NCBI RefSeq assembly: GCF_000341225.1 | Contig: NZ_ANAC01000014.1 | Location: 168,089-232,088, forward strand | DNA: 64,000 nucleotides | DNA from: Nocardiopsis alba DSM 43377 | Lineage (GTDB): Bacteria > Actinomycetota > Actinomycetes > Streptosporangiales > Streptosporangiaceae | Reading direction: 5' to 3' | Shown: one piece after another, positions 8,222 through 16,790 of the stretch | Numbering within the stretch: position 1 is the first letter of the stretch | How the letters are laid out: every line of letters begins with the position of its first letter | The notes under the pieces: model-generated | What the model was told of the DNA's origin: nothing | The model's input: the letters and a program-made list of their open reading frames with translations, nothing else | Databases searched by the model: none | Program-made: the position numbers and the translations under genes

Positions 8222-9051
8222 GTCAGCGCCCTCCTCTGTACGAGTCGAACGAGTCCGTCGAGCAGTAGACCGAGGACGGCGTAGACGACCAGACCGACGA
8301 CGATCACGTCGGTCTGCCCGTAGCTTCCGGCCAGGGTCATCATGTAGCCGAGGCCGTTGGTGGAGTTGACCTGTTCCACCACGACCAGGGACAGCCAGGC
8401 GGCGGTCACGGCGAAGCGCAGCCCGAGCAGGAAACCGGGCAGTGCCCCGGGCAGGACCACCCGGCCGATGAAGGTGGCGCGGCCCGTGCCGAGGGTCTCG
8501 GCCAGCTCCACGTACCTCTGGTCGATGGCGCTCAGCGCGTTGTGGGTGTGCACGTAGATCGGCACGACCACCGCCAGGGCGATCGTGATCACCTTCATCT
8601 CCTCGCCGATGCCGAACCAGAGGATCAGCAGCGGCAGCAACGCCAGGTTCGGAACGGCCCGGTTGATCTGCATGGGGCCGTCGACCAGCCCCTCGCCGAT
8701 CCTGCTCAGCCCCGCCACCAGGGCCAGGGCCAGGCCGGTCGTCACGCCCACGCCCAACCCGAGCAGCGCCCGACCGGCGGAGGCGAGCAGATGTTCCTGC
8801 AAGGTTCCCGCCGAGATGAGGTCGGCGGCCGTCCGCGCCACCGTCCAGGGCGCCGACAGGGTGCGTTCCTCGATGAGGCCGGTGGCCGACCCGACGAACC
8901 AGACCGTCAGGAGCAGCAGCGGGCCCAGGGCGAGCAGCCCCGGTACGCGGGGTCCGGGGCCCGGACCCCGACGACGCGCGCGGCGTTCGGGCAGGGGGAC
9001 CGTCGTGGAGCGTTCCGGGCCGGCCCCGGGGGCGGGGGTGTGGTCGCTCAT
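8197..9051 (-). CDS. ABC transporter permease, sulfonate/taurine type
   Basis: A 284-residue inner-membrane permease with about six helices. The EAA loop that contacts the ATPase is visible as VELAETLGTGRATFIGRVVLPGALP (about residues 178-202), and the following AWLSLVVVEQVNSTNGLG segment is diagnostic of SsuC/TauC-type permeases. The first ~35 residues are Arg/Pro-rich and cytoplasmic. Its ATG overlaps the stop of the binding-protein gene (ATGA), so the two are coupled. It forms the channel for the neighbouring ATPase. Confidence 0.92.
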   Translation of the reverse strand: MSDHTPAPGAGPERSTTVPLPERRARRRGPGPGPRVPGLLALGPLLLLTVWFVGSATGLIEERTLSAPWTVARTAADLISAGTLQEHLLASAGRALLGLGVGVTTGLALALVAGLSRIGEGLVDGPMQINRAVPNLALLPLLILWFGIGEEMKVITIALAVVVPIYVHTHNALSAIDQRYVELAETLGTGRATFIGRVVLPGALPGFLLGLRFAVTAAWLSLVVVEQVNSTNGLGYMMTLAGSYGQTDVIVVGLVVYAVLGLLLDGLVRLVQRRALTWRRTLEG

Positions 9052-10109
9052 CGGGCGTCCCCCTCGGTCAGGCCCTCGAAGGCGACGGTCTCGAAGCGCG
9101 TGTCGTAGACCTCCTCGCGTACGTCCACGGAAGGCCATTCCTGGATACGGGAGAGCAGGTCGGCGGTGGCCTGGTGGCGTTCGATGGTCTCGTCCCAGTC
9201 CTCGGGGATCACGCTGACCCCGTCGCGCTCCACGAGGTGTTCGGCGTCCTCGGGGCTCAGCCCCTCGTGGTCGACGTAGAAGCCCTCGGCCCACTCCTCG
9301 GGATGTTCGCCGATCCACACCTGGGCCCGGCCCCAGGCCCGGACCAGCTCCCGGATCGCGGCGGCCTTGTCGGCGTCCTCCAGGACGCTTTCGGGCGTGT
9401 ACAGGTGCCAGGGGTCGTCGCGCAGCCCGTGGGGGAGCACGGTGGCCCCGTCCCGGGCGTACCGGTCCAGGTAGCGGCGGATGAGCACGTCGCCCAGAGG
9501 CGCGACGTCGACCTGGTCGGAGGCCAGGGCGTTGACGTAGGTGTCGTCGACACTGGTCATCTCGACCAGTTCCACGTCCTCCGGCTCCAGCCCGACCGAT
9601 TCCAGCACGCGCAGGACGAGTGCGCCCTGGGCCTGGCCGGGGCTGTAGGCCACGCGCGCGCCCTCGATGTCGGAGAGGTCGTCGATGTCGGCGCCGGGCG
9701 CGATCCCGATCTCGTAGAGGGGGTGTTCCAGTGGCGCCTCGCGCTCGGCGGCGGCGACCACGCGCACGTCCAGTCCGGTCCACCGGGCGTGCAGGGGCGG
9801 GATGTCGGCGACGGCGCCCACGTCGAGGGCCTCGGCGCGGAAGGCCTCGGAGGTCTGTGGTCCACCGAACATGTTCGCCCACTCGACCTCGAAGGGCAGG
9901 TCGTCGATCTCGCCGGACAGTTCCAGGGCGCGCTGGGTCCGGGGATCTCCGACGACGAGCGTGGTCCCCTCGGGGATCCGTTCGGGCAGCGGGGCGTTCA
10001 GGGGCAGGTACTCGCCGCCCTCGTCCCCGGAGCAGGCGGTGGCGGCGAGCAGGCAGGTCAGGGCCAGGGACAGGCCGGGGATCAGGGGGTGGTGGCGTCG
10101 GGGGTGGAT
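9048..10109 (-). CDS. ABC substrate-binding lipoprotein, SsuA/TauA-like, apparent ATC start
   Basis: Binding protein of the importer, 353 residues if it begins at ATC 10109. From there the sequence is a normal lipoprotein leader: Arg-Arg/His n-region, hydrophobic LIPGLSLALTCLLAATAC and a lipid-modifiable Cys followed by SGDEGGE. The mature part (GAVADIPPLHARWTGLDVRVV, ARVAYSPGQAQGALVLRVLESVGL) matches NMT1/SsuA-type proteins. No ATG, GTG or TTG exists in this frame between the upstream stop and residue ~80; the next ATG would delete the leader and first lobe. A GAGGAG ribosome site sits exactly six bases before the ATC. It is first in the operon; the palindrome at 10161-10177 lies in its promoter region. 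A sequence error is the alternative. Confidence 0.82.
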   Translation of the reverse strand: MHPRRHHPLIPGLSLALTCLLAATACSGDEGGEYLPLNAPLPERIPEGTTLVVGDPRTQRALELSGEIDDLPFEVEWANMFGGPQTSEAFRAEALDVGAVADIPPLHARWTGLDVRVVAAAEREAPLEHPLYEIGIAPGADIDDLSDIEGARVAYSPGQAQGALVLRVLESVGLEPEDVELVEMTSVDDTYVNALASDQVDVAPLGDVLIRRYLDRYARDGATVLPHGLRDDPWHLYTPESVLEDADKAAAIRELVRAWGRAQVWIGEHPEEWAEGFYVDHEGLSPEDAEHLVERDGVSVIPEDWDETIERHQATADLLSRIQEWPSVDVREEVYDTRFETVAFEGLTEGDAR

Positions 10110-10160
10110 GACGGGCTCCTCGGTGGGTGGGGTTTCGGGGCCTGTTCAATTCCCACATAT

Positions 10161-10177
10161 CCTACTTATTAAGTAGG
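10161..10177. promoter_or_regulatory. Operator-like palindrome before the ABC operon
   Basis: CCTACTT-ATT-AAGTAGG, a perfect 7-bp inverted repeat in a conspicuously AT-rich patch about 50 bases upstream of the binding-protein start. Only the ABC operon can be its target because the next gene ends toward it. The regulator is not in the neighbourhood; a sulfur- or substrate-responsive repressor would fit, but this is inference. Confidence 0.6.
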
Positions 10178-10236
10178 TTTAATGGCAATGGCACCCCGCC
10201 CGCCTCCACGCGACACTGGACCCATGACCCGGAGCG

Positions 10237-10731
10237 TCAGCCGGTCGGGGCGCGCGGGTTCCGTGTCCGCCCGGGCCCGCGCGCCGCCAGACCGAAGGCC
10301 AGGCCGCCGACCACGAACCAGGGGTTCCAGAGCAGCAGCGTCCACAGCCGCTGCTCCGCGCTCACCTCCACCCACCGGCCCGCCGTGTCGAACAGCAGCA
10401 ACGCCTCGACCGCGAGCCCGCGCGCCAGGAGGACCGCGCAGGCGCACCACCCCAGCGCCGTGACCACTCGCCCTGCCGCACCGGCCGGTCTCGATTCGCC
10501 CAGAAGCCATCCGAGCGCGGCGCCCACCAGGCACAGCGCACCCACGCCCCACAGGCCCACCAGTACGAACCACCCGGGGCGTTCCTCGGCCAGGGGGCCC
10601 GCGGAGACGGCCAGTCCCAGGTCGCCGCCGAGCGCCCAGTAGAAGTGCGCCGCCGCGAAGACGAGCGCCCAGGCGCACGCGATGCGCCCCCACGGCCCCG
10701 GTCTCGCCCCGCCCAGTCGATCCTCGCTCAT
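10237..10731 (-). CDS. DUF3995-like membrane protein
   Basis: A 164-residue protein with four predicted membrane helices (IACAWALVFAAAHFYWALGG, WFVLVGLWGVGALCLVGAAL, VVTALGWCACAVLLARGLAV, RLWTLLLWNPWFVVGGLAFG). The HFYWALGG near the first helix and LWNPWFVVGGLAFGLAA near the last are typical of the DUF3995 family, small membrane proteins of unknown function. Start is uncertain: ATG 10731 gives the family-like MSEDRLG start, and ATG 10743 in the same frame is possible; neither has a strong ribosome site. It stands alone and nothing in the context gives a role. Confidence 0.72.
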   Translation of the reverse strand: MSEDRLGGARPGPWGRIACAWALVFAAAHFYWALGGDLGLAVSAGPLAEERPGWFVLVGLWGVGALCLVGAALGWLLGESRPAGAAGRVVTALGWCACAVLLARGLAVEALLLFDTAGRWVEVSAEQRLWTLLLWNPWFVVGGLAFGLAARGPGRTRNPRAPTG

Positions 10732-10923
10732 GGACGAGAGCATGCCATCGCCGCGCGGCCCGAGGGAGGTCGGGCCCACCACCGCACCTCGCGGGCGGGC
10801 ACAGGGAGCCGGAGACGGATCGATCCGTTCCAGGGCGAGATCGCGCCGCTCCGATAGGGCCGGTGACCACCACGGACGACGACGGCTTCGCTCGACACGG
10901 AGCGGCTCCGCCGATACCGGGCC

Positions 10924-11763
10924 TCACCCCTGGACGGGCCCGCGTAGACCGTGCGCCCCCTTATAGGCGGCCGGCTCCGGTGGGCTCCACCCTTGGAGCA
11001 GGTCGGGTGAGGGCCGCCGGATCTCCACCGCGAGGGGGCGGCACACGTCGATCGGGTCGCGGGCGTCCGGCCCCCACAGCGGGACCGAGAGGTCGCCGCC
11101 GGGGCAGGTCGACAGGGCGCACAGCAGGTCCTGTTCGGCGAAGAACTCCAGGAAGTCGCCGGTCCGCGCGGGAGAGGCCTTCATGAAGTACCGGTCCTCG
11201 TCGTTGAGGCCGGTGCACTGGAAGACGTTGAGCACGTCGTGCACGTCGAACTCGGTCAGTCCGTACGGCAGCACCGCCCGGGTCAGGTTCGAGTGGCAGT
11301 GCAGGTCGAAGTCCTCACCGGTGAGGATCCGGTTCACGTAGGGGTCGCACCGTGTGCCCAGCAGGTCGTGGACGCGCCCGCCGTCGGCGTCGGTCCCGTA
11401 GCCCTCCAGGGAGTCGGCGGTGATCGTGGCCAACGGCCGCAGCCGGGGCAGCGTCGACCACAGTCGATCGTGGCGGGACACGTGGGCGCTCTGCAACTGT
11501 CGGGTGCGGGAGGCCCACAGTCGTTCCCGGGGATCGTGCCGGTTCCAGAGGTTGAGGTCGCCGACCTGGGGGCCTTCGGGGGCGATGATCCGGAACAGGT
11601 GCCCGGCGGGTACCTCCCAGGCCAGGCCGGAGCGGATCGGCAGGACGAGGTGTTCGACCACCTCCTGATCGTCGGAACGGGCGGCGAGACGGTCGTAGAA
11701 GGCGGTGTCGACGTCGAGGACGCCGCCCTCTCCGACCCGGTAGGCGGCCTCGGGTGAACCCAT
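10924..11763 (-). CDS. DUF1989 / urea-carboxylase-associated family protein
   Basis: A 279-residue protein of the DUF1989 family. Recognisable blocks are WEVPAGHLFRIIAPEGPQVGD near residue 50, GTRCDPYVNRIL, NLTRAVLPYGL, DVLNVFQCTGL and ALSTCPGGDLS; the conserved Cys and His residues of this family are thought to bind a metal. Members are often encoded next to urea carboxylase or amidase genes, but none is here. The ATG follows GAGGAG at ideal distance. Its neighbours are a LysR gene (same strand, 138 bases upstream) and the DUF3995 gene, so it is probably transcribed alone. Confidence 0.82.
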   Translation of the reverse strand: MGSPEAAYRVGEGGVLDVDTAFYDRLAARSDDQEVVEHLVLPIRSGLAWEVPAGHLFRIIAPEGPQVGDLNLWNRHDPRERLWASRTRQLQSAHVSRHDRLWSTLPRLRPLATITADSLEGYGTDADGGRVHDLLGTRCDPYVNRILTGEDFDLHCHSNLTRAVLPYGLTEFDVHDVLNVFQCTGLNDEDRYFMKASPARTGDFLEFFAEQDLLCALSTCPGGDLSVPLWGPDARDPIDVCRPLAVEIRRPSPDLLQGWSPPEPAAYKGAHGLRGPVQG

Positions 11764-11901
11764 GGGTCTCCTCGTCTGCTCGGTCGGGGTCGAGAGGGGC
11801 GTCCCTCGACCGTGTCCGGTGGGATCCCTACCCCTCCTTCGCGAGGCGGACCCCCGCCCCTCGTCCCCTGTGGACGACGGGGCGCCCGAGCGGGGCCGAC
11901 C

Positions 11902-12825
11902 TCAGCCGGTGGCGGGGTCCGCCAGGCGGCGTTCCAGCCCCGAGGCCAGGTGGTCGAGCAGCGCCGTCGTGCGCCCCGGCAGATGGGCGGTGGCGTCGGT
12001 GATCCCGAAGATGTCCGCCGGCGGTGTGGGCACCTCCGGCAACAGGCACACCAGCAGTCCCCGCTCCACCAGTGGTCGCGCCTGCCAGGCCGAACGGAAC
12101 ATGATGCCCCGGCCGGCCAGACACCAGTCCAGGATCACCTCGCCGTCGTTGCAGGCCATGTCGCCGGACACGCGGATCGCGCTCTCGTCGTCCGGGCCGG
12201 TACCGAACCGCCACACCCCGAAGTCGGCGTCGTTCTCCTTGATCACCAGACAGTCGTGGTCGGCCAGCTCCGACAGCGATCGGGGCGCGCCGTGCTCGGC
12301 CAGGTACGAGGGGGCCGCGCACAGGATCCGACGGTTGGCGTGCAGCCGTCGGATCCGCAATCGGGCGTCGGGCGGCGAGCCCACCCGGATCGCCAGATCG
12401 TAGCCGGATCCGGCGATGCTGAAGGCGTGCTCGGACAGGGTCAGGTCCATCTCGACGGCCGGATGCGCGGTCGTGAACTCCTCCAACAACGGTGCGATGT
12501 GGCGGCGGCCCAGGCCCAGGGTCGAGTGCACCGACAGGCGACCGCGCAGTTCTCCCGAGGCGCGGCTCACCCGTTCCTCCAGGTCGGCGCGGTTCTGCAC
12601 CAGATCGCGTGCGCCCGAGGCGTACAGCGCGCCGCTCTCGGTCAGGGTGAGCCGGCGGGTGCTCCGCTGGATCAACTGGGTGCCCAGACGGGACTCCAAG
12701 CGGGTCAGACGCTTGCTCACGGCGGACAGGGACACGCTCCACGTCCGCGCGGCCGCCGTCATGTTGGGCGAGCGCGCCAGAGTAGCGAAGAACTCCAGGT
12801 CGTCCAGGTCGGAAAGGGTGGACAT
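11902..12825 (-). CDS. LysR-family transcriptional regulator (divergent from tartrate/malate dehydrogenase)
   Basis: A 307-residue LysR protein: winged HTH at residues ~5-65 (FATLARSPNMTAAARTWSVSLSAVSKRLTRLESRLG) followed by an effector domain with the LAIRVGSPPDARL segment typical of the group. I chose ATG 12825 because it gives the standard MSTLSDLDDLEFF start; an upstream ATG would add 39 residues without homology. It is divergent from the dehydrogenase gene at 12957, and LysR/TTUC pairs of this type are known to control tartrate or D-malate use. The 131-base gap contains a GGAGGAAAG / CTTTCCTCC inverted pair (12844-12852, 12888-12896), a possible binding dyad. Confidence 0.9.
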   Translation of the reverse strand: MSTLSDLDDLEFFATLARSPNMTAAARTWSVSLSAVSKRLTRLESRLGTQLIQRSTRRLTLTESGALYASGARDLVQNRADLEERVSRASGELRGRLSVHSTLGLGRRHIAPLLEEFTTAHPAVEMDLTLSEHAFSIAGSGYDLAIRVGSPPDARLRIRRLHANRRILCAAPSYLAEHGAPRSLSELADHDCLVIKENDADFGVWRFGTGPDDESAIRVSGDMACNDGEVILDWCLAGRGIMFRSAWQARPLVERGLLVCLLPEVPTPPADIFGITDATAHLPGRTTALLDHLASGLERRLADPATG

Positions 12826-12956
12826 CGTCTCGCTTCTTGCGTTGGAGGAAAGAGAGCGTTGACCGGAGGGCTGTTCCTCCGTGTCGGCTTTCCTCCTAGT
12901 TTGGTCCGGCATGAGAGTGCGGTGAACCACCGCCACGAACACGAAGGGCCTTGCGC

Positions 12957-14045
12957 ATGTCGGAGAGCTACCGGATCGCCGTGATCCCCGGGGACGGAAT
13001 CGGTAAGGAGGTCGTCCCCGAGGGGGTGCGGGTCCTGCGCGCCGCCGCCGAGGTCTTCGGGTTCGGGCTCGACCTGGTCGAGTACGACTTCGCCTCGGCC
13101 GACTACTGGCTCGAACACGGGAAGATGCTCCCCGACGACTGGTTCGAGGAACTGTCCGGCTACGACGCCCTGTTCCTGGGCGCCGTAGGCTGGCCCGAGG
13201 TCGTCCCCGACCACGTCTCCCTCTGGGGCAGCCTGCTGAAGTTCCGTCGCGGGTTCGACCAGTACGCGAACGTCCGCCCCGTCCGGCTCATGCCCGGGGT
13301 GACCAGCCCGCTCGCCGGTCGCGGCCCCGGCGACGTCGACTTCTACGTGGTCCGCGAGAACACCGAGGGCGAGTACAGCTCCATCGGCGGCAGGATCTTC
13401 GAGGGCACCGACCGGGAGACGGTGATCCAGGAGACCGTCATGACCCGCACCGGCGTGGACCGGATCCTGCGCTACGCCTTCGAACTGGCCCGCACCCGTG
13501 ACCGCCGGCACCTGACCTCGGCCACCAAGAGCAACGGCATCTCCGAGACCATGCCCTACTGGGACGAGCGTGTGGCGGCGATGAGCGCCGAGTTCCCCGA
13601 CATCACCGTGGACCAGTACCACATCGACATCCTGACCGCGCACTTCGTGCAGCACCCGGACCGGTTCGACGTGGTCGTGGCCAGCAACCTGTTCGGCGAC
13701 ATCCTCTCCGACCTGGGCCCGGCCTGCACGGGGACGATCGGCATCGCCCCCAGCGCCAACATCAACCCCGAGGGCCGCTACCCGAGCCTGTTCGAGCCGG
13801 TCCACGGTTCGGCCCCCGACATCGCGGGTCGGGGCATCGCCAACCCGGTCGGACAGATCTGGAGCGCCTCCATGATGCTCGAACACCTGGGGCAGGAGAA
13901 GGCGGGCGCCGCCGTCCTCGGCGCGATCGAGCGCGTGCTCGCCGGCGACCGTTCCGTGTTCACCCCGGACCTGGGCGGGAACGGTACGACCGTCGGCCTG
14001 GGCAAGGCCGTCGCCGACGAGCTGGTCGAGGGGGCCCGGGCATGA
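12957..14045 (+). CDS. Tartrate dehydrogenase / D-malate dehydrogenase (decarboxylating) family
   Basis: NAD-dependent oxidative decarboxylase of the isopropylmalate-dehydrogenase fold, 362 residues. Visible: IPGDGIGKEVVPEGVRVL at the N-terminus, RGFDQYANVRPVRLMPGV (substrate-contacting Arg residues), VRENTEGEYSSIGG, the SNLFGDILSDLGPACTGTIGIAPSANINP metal- and cofactor-site block, and EPVHGSAPDIAGRGIANP. The spacing and sequence match the TTUC/DmlA subgroup rather than LeuB. Products would be pyruvate from D-malate or oxaloglycolate from tartrate. ATG 12957 has GAAGGG at good distance; the TTG six bases earlier is less likely. The hydrolase 46 bases downstream is probably co-transcribed. Confidence 0.88.
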   Translation: MSESYRIAVIPGDGIGKEVVPEGVRVLRAAAEVFGFGLDLVEYDFASADYWLEHGKMLPDDWFEELSGYDALFLGAVGWPEVVPDHVSLWGSLLKFRRGFDQYANVRPVRLMPGVTSPLAGRGPGDVDFYVVRENTEGEYSSIGGRIFEGTDRETVIQETVMTRTGVDRILRYAFELARTRDRRHLTSATKSNGISETMPYWDERVAAMSAEFPDITVDQYHIDILTAHFVQHPDRFDVVVASNLFGDILSDLGPACTGTIGIAPSANINPEGRYPSLFEPVHGSAPDIAGRGIANPVGQIWSASMMLEHLGQEKAGAAVLGAIERVLAGDRSVFTPDLGGNGTTVGLGKAVADELVEGARA

Positions 14046-14091
14046 CACACGTCCACCGCGAGGCCGGGCCGAGCGCCTACGGGGAGCGGTC

Positions 14092-14988
14092 ATGGTCCAC
14101 ACGCTGATCCCCGGTTTCGAGGCCTCGGACCTCACCCTGGCGAACGGGCAACGGATCCGTACGGCGGTCGGCGGTCGAGGCCCCGCGCTGCTGCTCCTGC
14201 ACGGGCATCCGCAGACCCACGCCACCTGGCGCGAGGTCGCCCCCGAGCTGGCACGCGACTTCACGGTCGTCGCCACCGACCTGCGGGGTTATGGGGACTC
14301 GACCTCGCCGGAGAGCGAACCCGACCACGCCTCCTACTCCAAGCGGGCGATGGCCGCCGACCAGGTGGAGGTGATGCGCCTGCTCGGTCACGAGCGTTTC
14401 GCCGTGGTCGGCCACGATCGGGGCGGACGGGTCGCGCACCGGATGGCCCTGGACCACCCCGAGGCGGTGGACCGGCTCGCGGTCATGGACATCGCCCCCA
14501 CGGCGACCATGTACGACCGGACCGACCGCGAGTTCGCCACCCGGTACTTCTGGTGGTTCTTCCTGATCCAGCCGTCCCCGCTGCCGGAGACGATGATCGC
14601 GGGGGCGACCGAGACGTACCTGCGCGCGCATCTGCGCGGACAGAGCCGCAGCGAGGGCGTGCCGAACGAGGATCTGGTCCAGGAGTACCTGCGCTGCTAC
14701 CGGGACCCGGAGACGGTGCGCGCGATCTGCGAGGACTACCGCGCGGCCGCCGGGATCGACCTGGAGCACGACCGTCACGACACCGAACGCGGACACCTGG
14801 TGACCCGGCCGCTGCTCGCCCTGTGGGGTGCGCGGGGCACGGTCGGTCGCCTGTACGACGTCGCCGCCACCTGGCGGGAGGTCTGCTCCGGACCGGTGAC
14901 CGGCTCCGCGATGGACTGCGGCCACCTGCTCCAGGAGGAGCGCCCGGCCGAGCTGGTCTCCCGGCTGCGCGCCTTCCTCCAGGCGTGA
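14092..14988 (+). CDS. Alpha/beta hydrolase, haloacetate dehalogenase-like
   Basis: A 298-residue hydrolase. Oxyanion segment LLLHGHPQTHATW, nucleophile Asp in VGHDRGGRVAHRM (about residue 107), RGYGDS motif and catalytic His in MDCGHLLQEE follow the fluoroacetate dehalogenase pattern, which uses Asp rather than Ser. In characterised defluorinases the cap segment reads YYHWSFLAQP, with His and Trp holding the halide; here it is YFWWFFLIQP, so the His is replaced by Trp. A different leaving group or substrate is therefore likely. It probably forms an operon with the tartrate/D-malate dehydrogenase, suggesting a hydroxy-acid or haloacid that feeds malate-like products. Confidence 0.86.
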   Translation: MVHTLIPGFEASDLTLANGQRIRTAVGGRGPALLLLHGHPQTHATWREVAPELARDFTVVATDLRGYGDSTSPESEPDHASYSKRAMAADQVEVMRLLGHERFAVVGHDRGGRVAHRMALDHPEAVDRLAVMDIAPTATMYDRTDREFATRYFWWFFLIQPSPLPETMIAGATETYLRAHLRGQSRSEGVPNEDLVQEYLRCYRDPETVRAICEDYRAAAGIDLEHDRHDTERGHLVTRPLLALWGARGTVGRLYDVAATWREVCSGPVTGSAMDCGHLLQEERPAELVSRLRAFLQA

Positions 14989-15000
14989 GCCGACCCCCTC

Positions 15001-15028
15001 GTCCCCGAACGCGTCGACGTTCGGGGAC
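15001..15028. terminator. Bidirectional hairpin terminator
   Basis: Perfect 11-bp stem GTCCCCGAACG / CGTTCGGGGAC with a 6-base loop, placed 12 bases after the hydrolase stop and just before the converging sugar ABC operon ends. Confidence 0.78.
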
Positions 15029-15036
15029 GAGGGGGC

Positions 15037-15861
15037 TCAACCCTTCACCGCGCCCTGGGTGAGGCCGTTGACGAAGCTGCGCTGGAAGACCAGGTAGACG
15101 ACCACGATGGGGGCGATGACCAGGAGGGTCGCCGCCGACAGCAGCGGGATGTCGGTCCCGTACTGGCCCACGAACAACCCCAGCCCGGTGGGGGCCGTGC
15201 GCAACGCCGGGTCCTGGATCATCACCAGGACCAGGAGGAACTGGTTCCACGACCACATGAACACCAGGACCGCCAGGGTCGTGATGGCCGGCCACGAGAC
15301 GGGCAGCAGCACCCGGGCCAGCACGGTGAGGTCCCGGGCCCCGTCCACCCGGGCGGCCTCCACCAGCTCCCGGGGCATCGAGGCGAAGTGCGACTGCATC
15401 CAGTACACGCCGAACGGCAGGAACAGGGCGACCTCGGCGAGGATCACCCCCGTGTAGGTGTTGGTCATCCCCACCTCGCGCAGGTTGAAGTACAGCGCGA
15501 TGACCAGCAGTTCCACCGGCAGGGTCAGACCGAGGACGAAGGCGAGCGAGAGAGCGCGTCCGCCCCACACCCCCAGGATCGACAGCGCGTACCCGGCCAG
15601 GGTGGCGAAGCAGACCGTCAGGGGCACCACGAACACCGCGATGACCGTGCCCGACCACATCAGCCGGTCGAAACCGCCGGTCTCCCAGGCCAGGCGGAAA
15701 TTCTCCCACGACCACCGTTCGGGGAGGGAGAACCCGGGCACCTGGCCGCCGGCCGGATGCAGCGAGGCCAGGACGATCCCCAGGAACGGCAGCAGCACCA
15801 GCGCCGCCAGAGTGCTCAGCAGCCCATAGCGCAGGGCGGTCGCGATCGCGTCCGGTTTCAA
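15037..15861 (-). CDS. Sugar ABC transporter permease (CUT1, MalG-like)
   Basis: A 274-residue permease of carbohydrate uptake transporters. Six helices are expected, and the EAA loop is seen as ELVEAARVDGARDLTVLARVLLPVSWPAI. The TTG start at 15861 overlaps the preceding permease stop (TTGA) and has GGAGG four bases upstream, so it is translationally coupled. With the gene before it, it forms the channel for the binding protein of this operon. No ATPase gene is present; CUT1 systems in actinomycetes commonly share one MsiK-type ATPase encoded elsewhere (established for Streptomyces). Confidence 0.9.
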   Translation of the reverse strand: MKPDAIATALRYGLLSTLAALVLLPFLGIVLASLHPAGGQVPGFSLPERWSWENFRLAWETGGFDRLMWSGTVIAVFVVPLTVCFATLAGYALSILGVWGGRALSLAFVLGLTLPVELLVIALYFNLREVGMTNTYTGVILAEVALFLPFGVYWMQSHFASMPRELVEAARVDGARDLTVLARVLLPVSWPAITTLAVLVFMWSWNQFLLVLVMIQDPALRTAPTGLGLFVGQYGTDIPLLSAATLLVIAPIVVVYLVFQRSFVNGLTQGAVKG

Positions 15862-16790
15862 CGTTCCTCCCGCGTCAGCAGACGGATCGCGCCGACCAGC
15901 ACGATGACCAGCAGGGTCAGCACCACCGCGAGCGCGCTCGCGGCGCCGATGGAGCCCTCGTTGAAGGCGAGCCGGTACACCAGCAGCGCCGGCACGTTGG
16001 TCTGTCCGGCCGGACCGCCGTTGGTGGTGACGAACACCAGATCGAAGCCGGCCAGCGCGGCGATGGTGGTGATGACCGCGGCGATACCGATCTCGCGGCG
16101 CAGCCCGGGCAGGGTCACGTTCATGAACCTGCGCACTGGCCCGGCCCCGTCGATGGCGGCCGCCTCGTTCAGCGACGGGTCGATCCGCTGGGCCCCGCTC
16201 AGGAACAGCACCATGCACAGGCCGCTCATGCACCAGGTGCCGATCAGCCCCAGCGCGAACAGCGCCAGATCGTGGTCGCCCAGCCAGGCGCGGGTCAGGA
16301 AGCCGGCCCCCACCGCCTCCAACGCCTGGTTGATCATGCCGTCGTCGGCGTACAGCCAGCGCCAGGTGGTGCCCACCGCCACCAACGGCAGCACCTGGGG
16401 CAGGAAGAACACGGTGCGGTAGAAGGTCATCCCGCGCCGCACCCGCCCCAGGAGCAGCCCGGTGAGCAGCAGCCCCACGGCGATCGGGATCAGCGAGAAG
16501 AAGACGATGAGCACCAGGGCGTTGAGGATCGCCCCGGACAGCAGCGGGTCGGTGAGCACCCGGGCGTAATTGTCCGGTCCGGCCCAGGCCGGGGTCTGGA
16601 ACCCGTCCCAGTGCAGGAACGAGAACAGCAGCGTGTTGAGCCCCGAGTAGACCGCGAAGCCCAGGTAGACGACCAGCGCGGGCAGCAGGTAGAGCCAGGC
16701 CCGCCAACGGGAGCGTCCCCCTCTTCCACGGCCGCCCGGACGCCGCCTGGTCTCCTCCCTCCCGCGTCGGAGGAGCGCGCTACCGGCCAT
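15858..16790 (-). CDS. Sugar ABC transporter permease (CUT1, MalF-like)
   Basis: A 310-residue permease with an Arg-rich cytoplasmic start (RRGREETRRRPGGRGRGGR) before the first helix LYLLPALVVYLGFAVYSGL. The EAA loop is NEAAAIDGAGPVRRFMNVTLPGLRR, and FVTTNGGPAGQTNVPALLVYRLAF is typical of the family. It overlaps the binding-protein gene by 11 bases and the second permease gene by 4, so all three are one operon reading away from the GH89 gene. The probable cargo is an oligosaccharide ending in alpha-linked GlcNAc. Confidence 0.9.
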   Translation of the reverse strand: MAGSALLRRGREETRRRPGGRGRGGRSRWRAWLYLLPALVVYLGFAVYSGLNTLLFSFLHWDGFQTPAWAGPDNYARVLTDPLLSGAILNALVLIVFFSLIPIAVGLLLTGLLLGRVRRGMTFYRTVFFLPQVLPLVAVGTTWRWLYADDGMINQALEAVGAGFLTRAWLGDHDLALFALGLIGTWCMSGLCMVLFLSGAQRIDPSLNEAAAIDGAGPVRRFMNVTLPGLRREIGIAAVITTIAALAGFDLVFVTTNGGPAGQTNVPALLVYRLAFNEGSIGAASALAVVLTLLVIVLVGAIRLLTREER

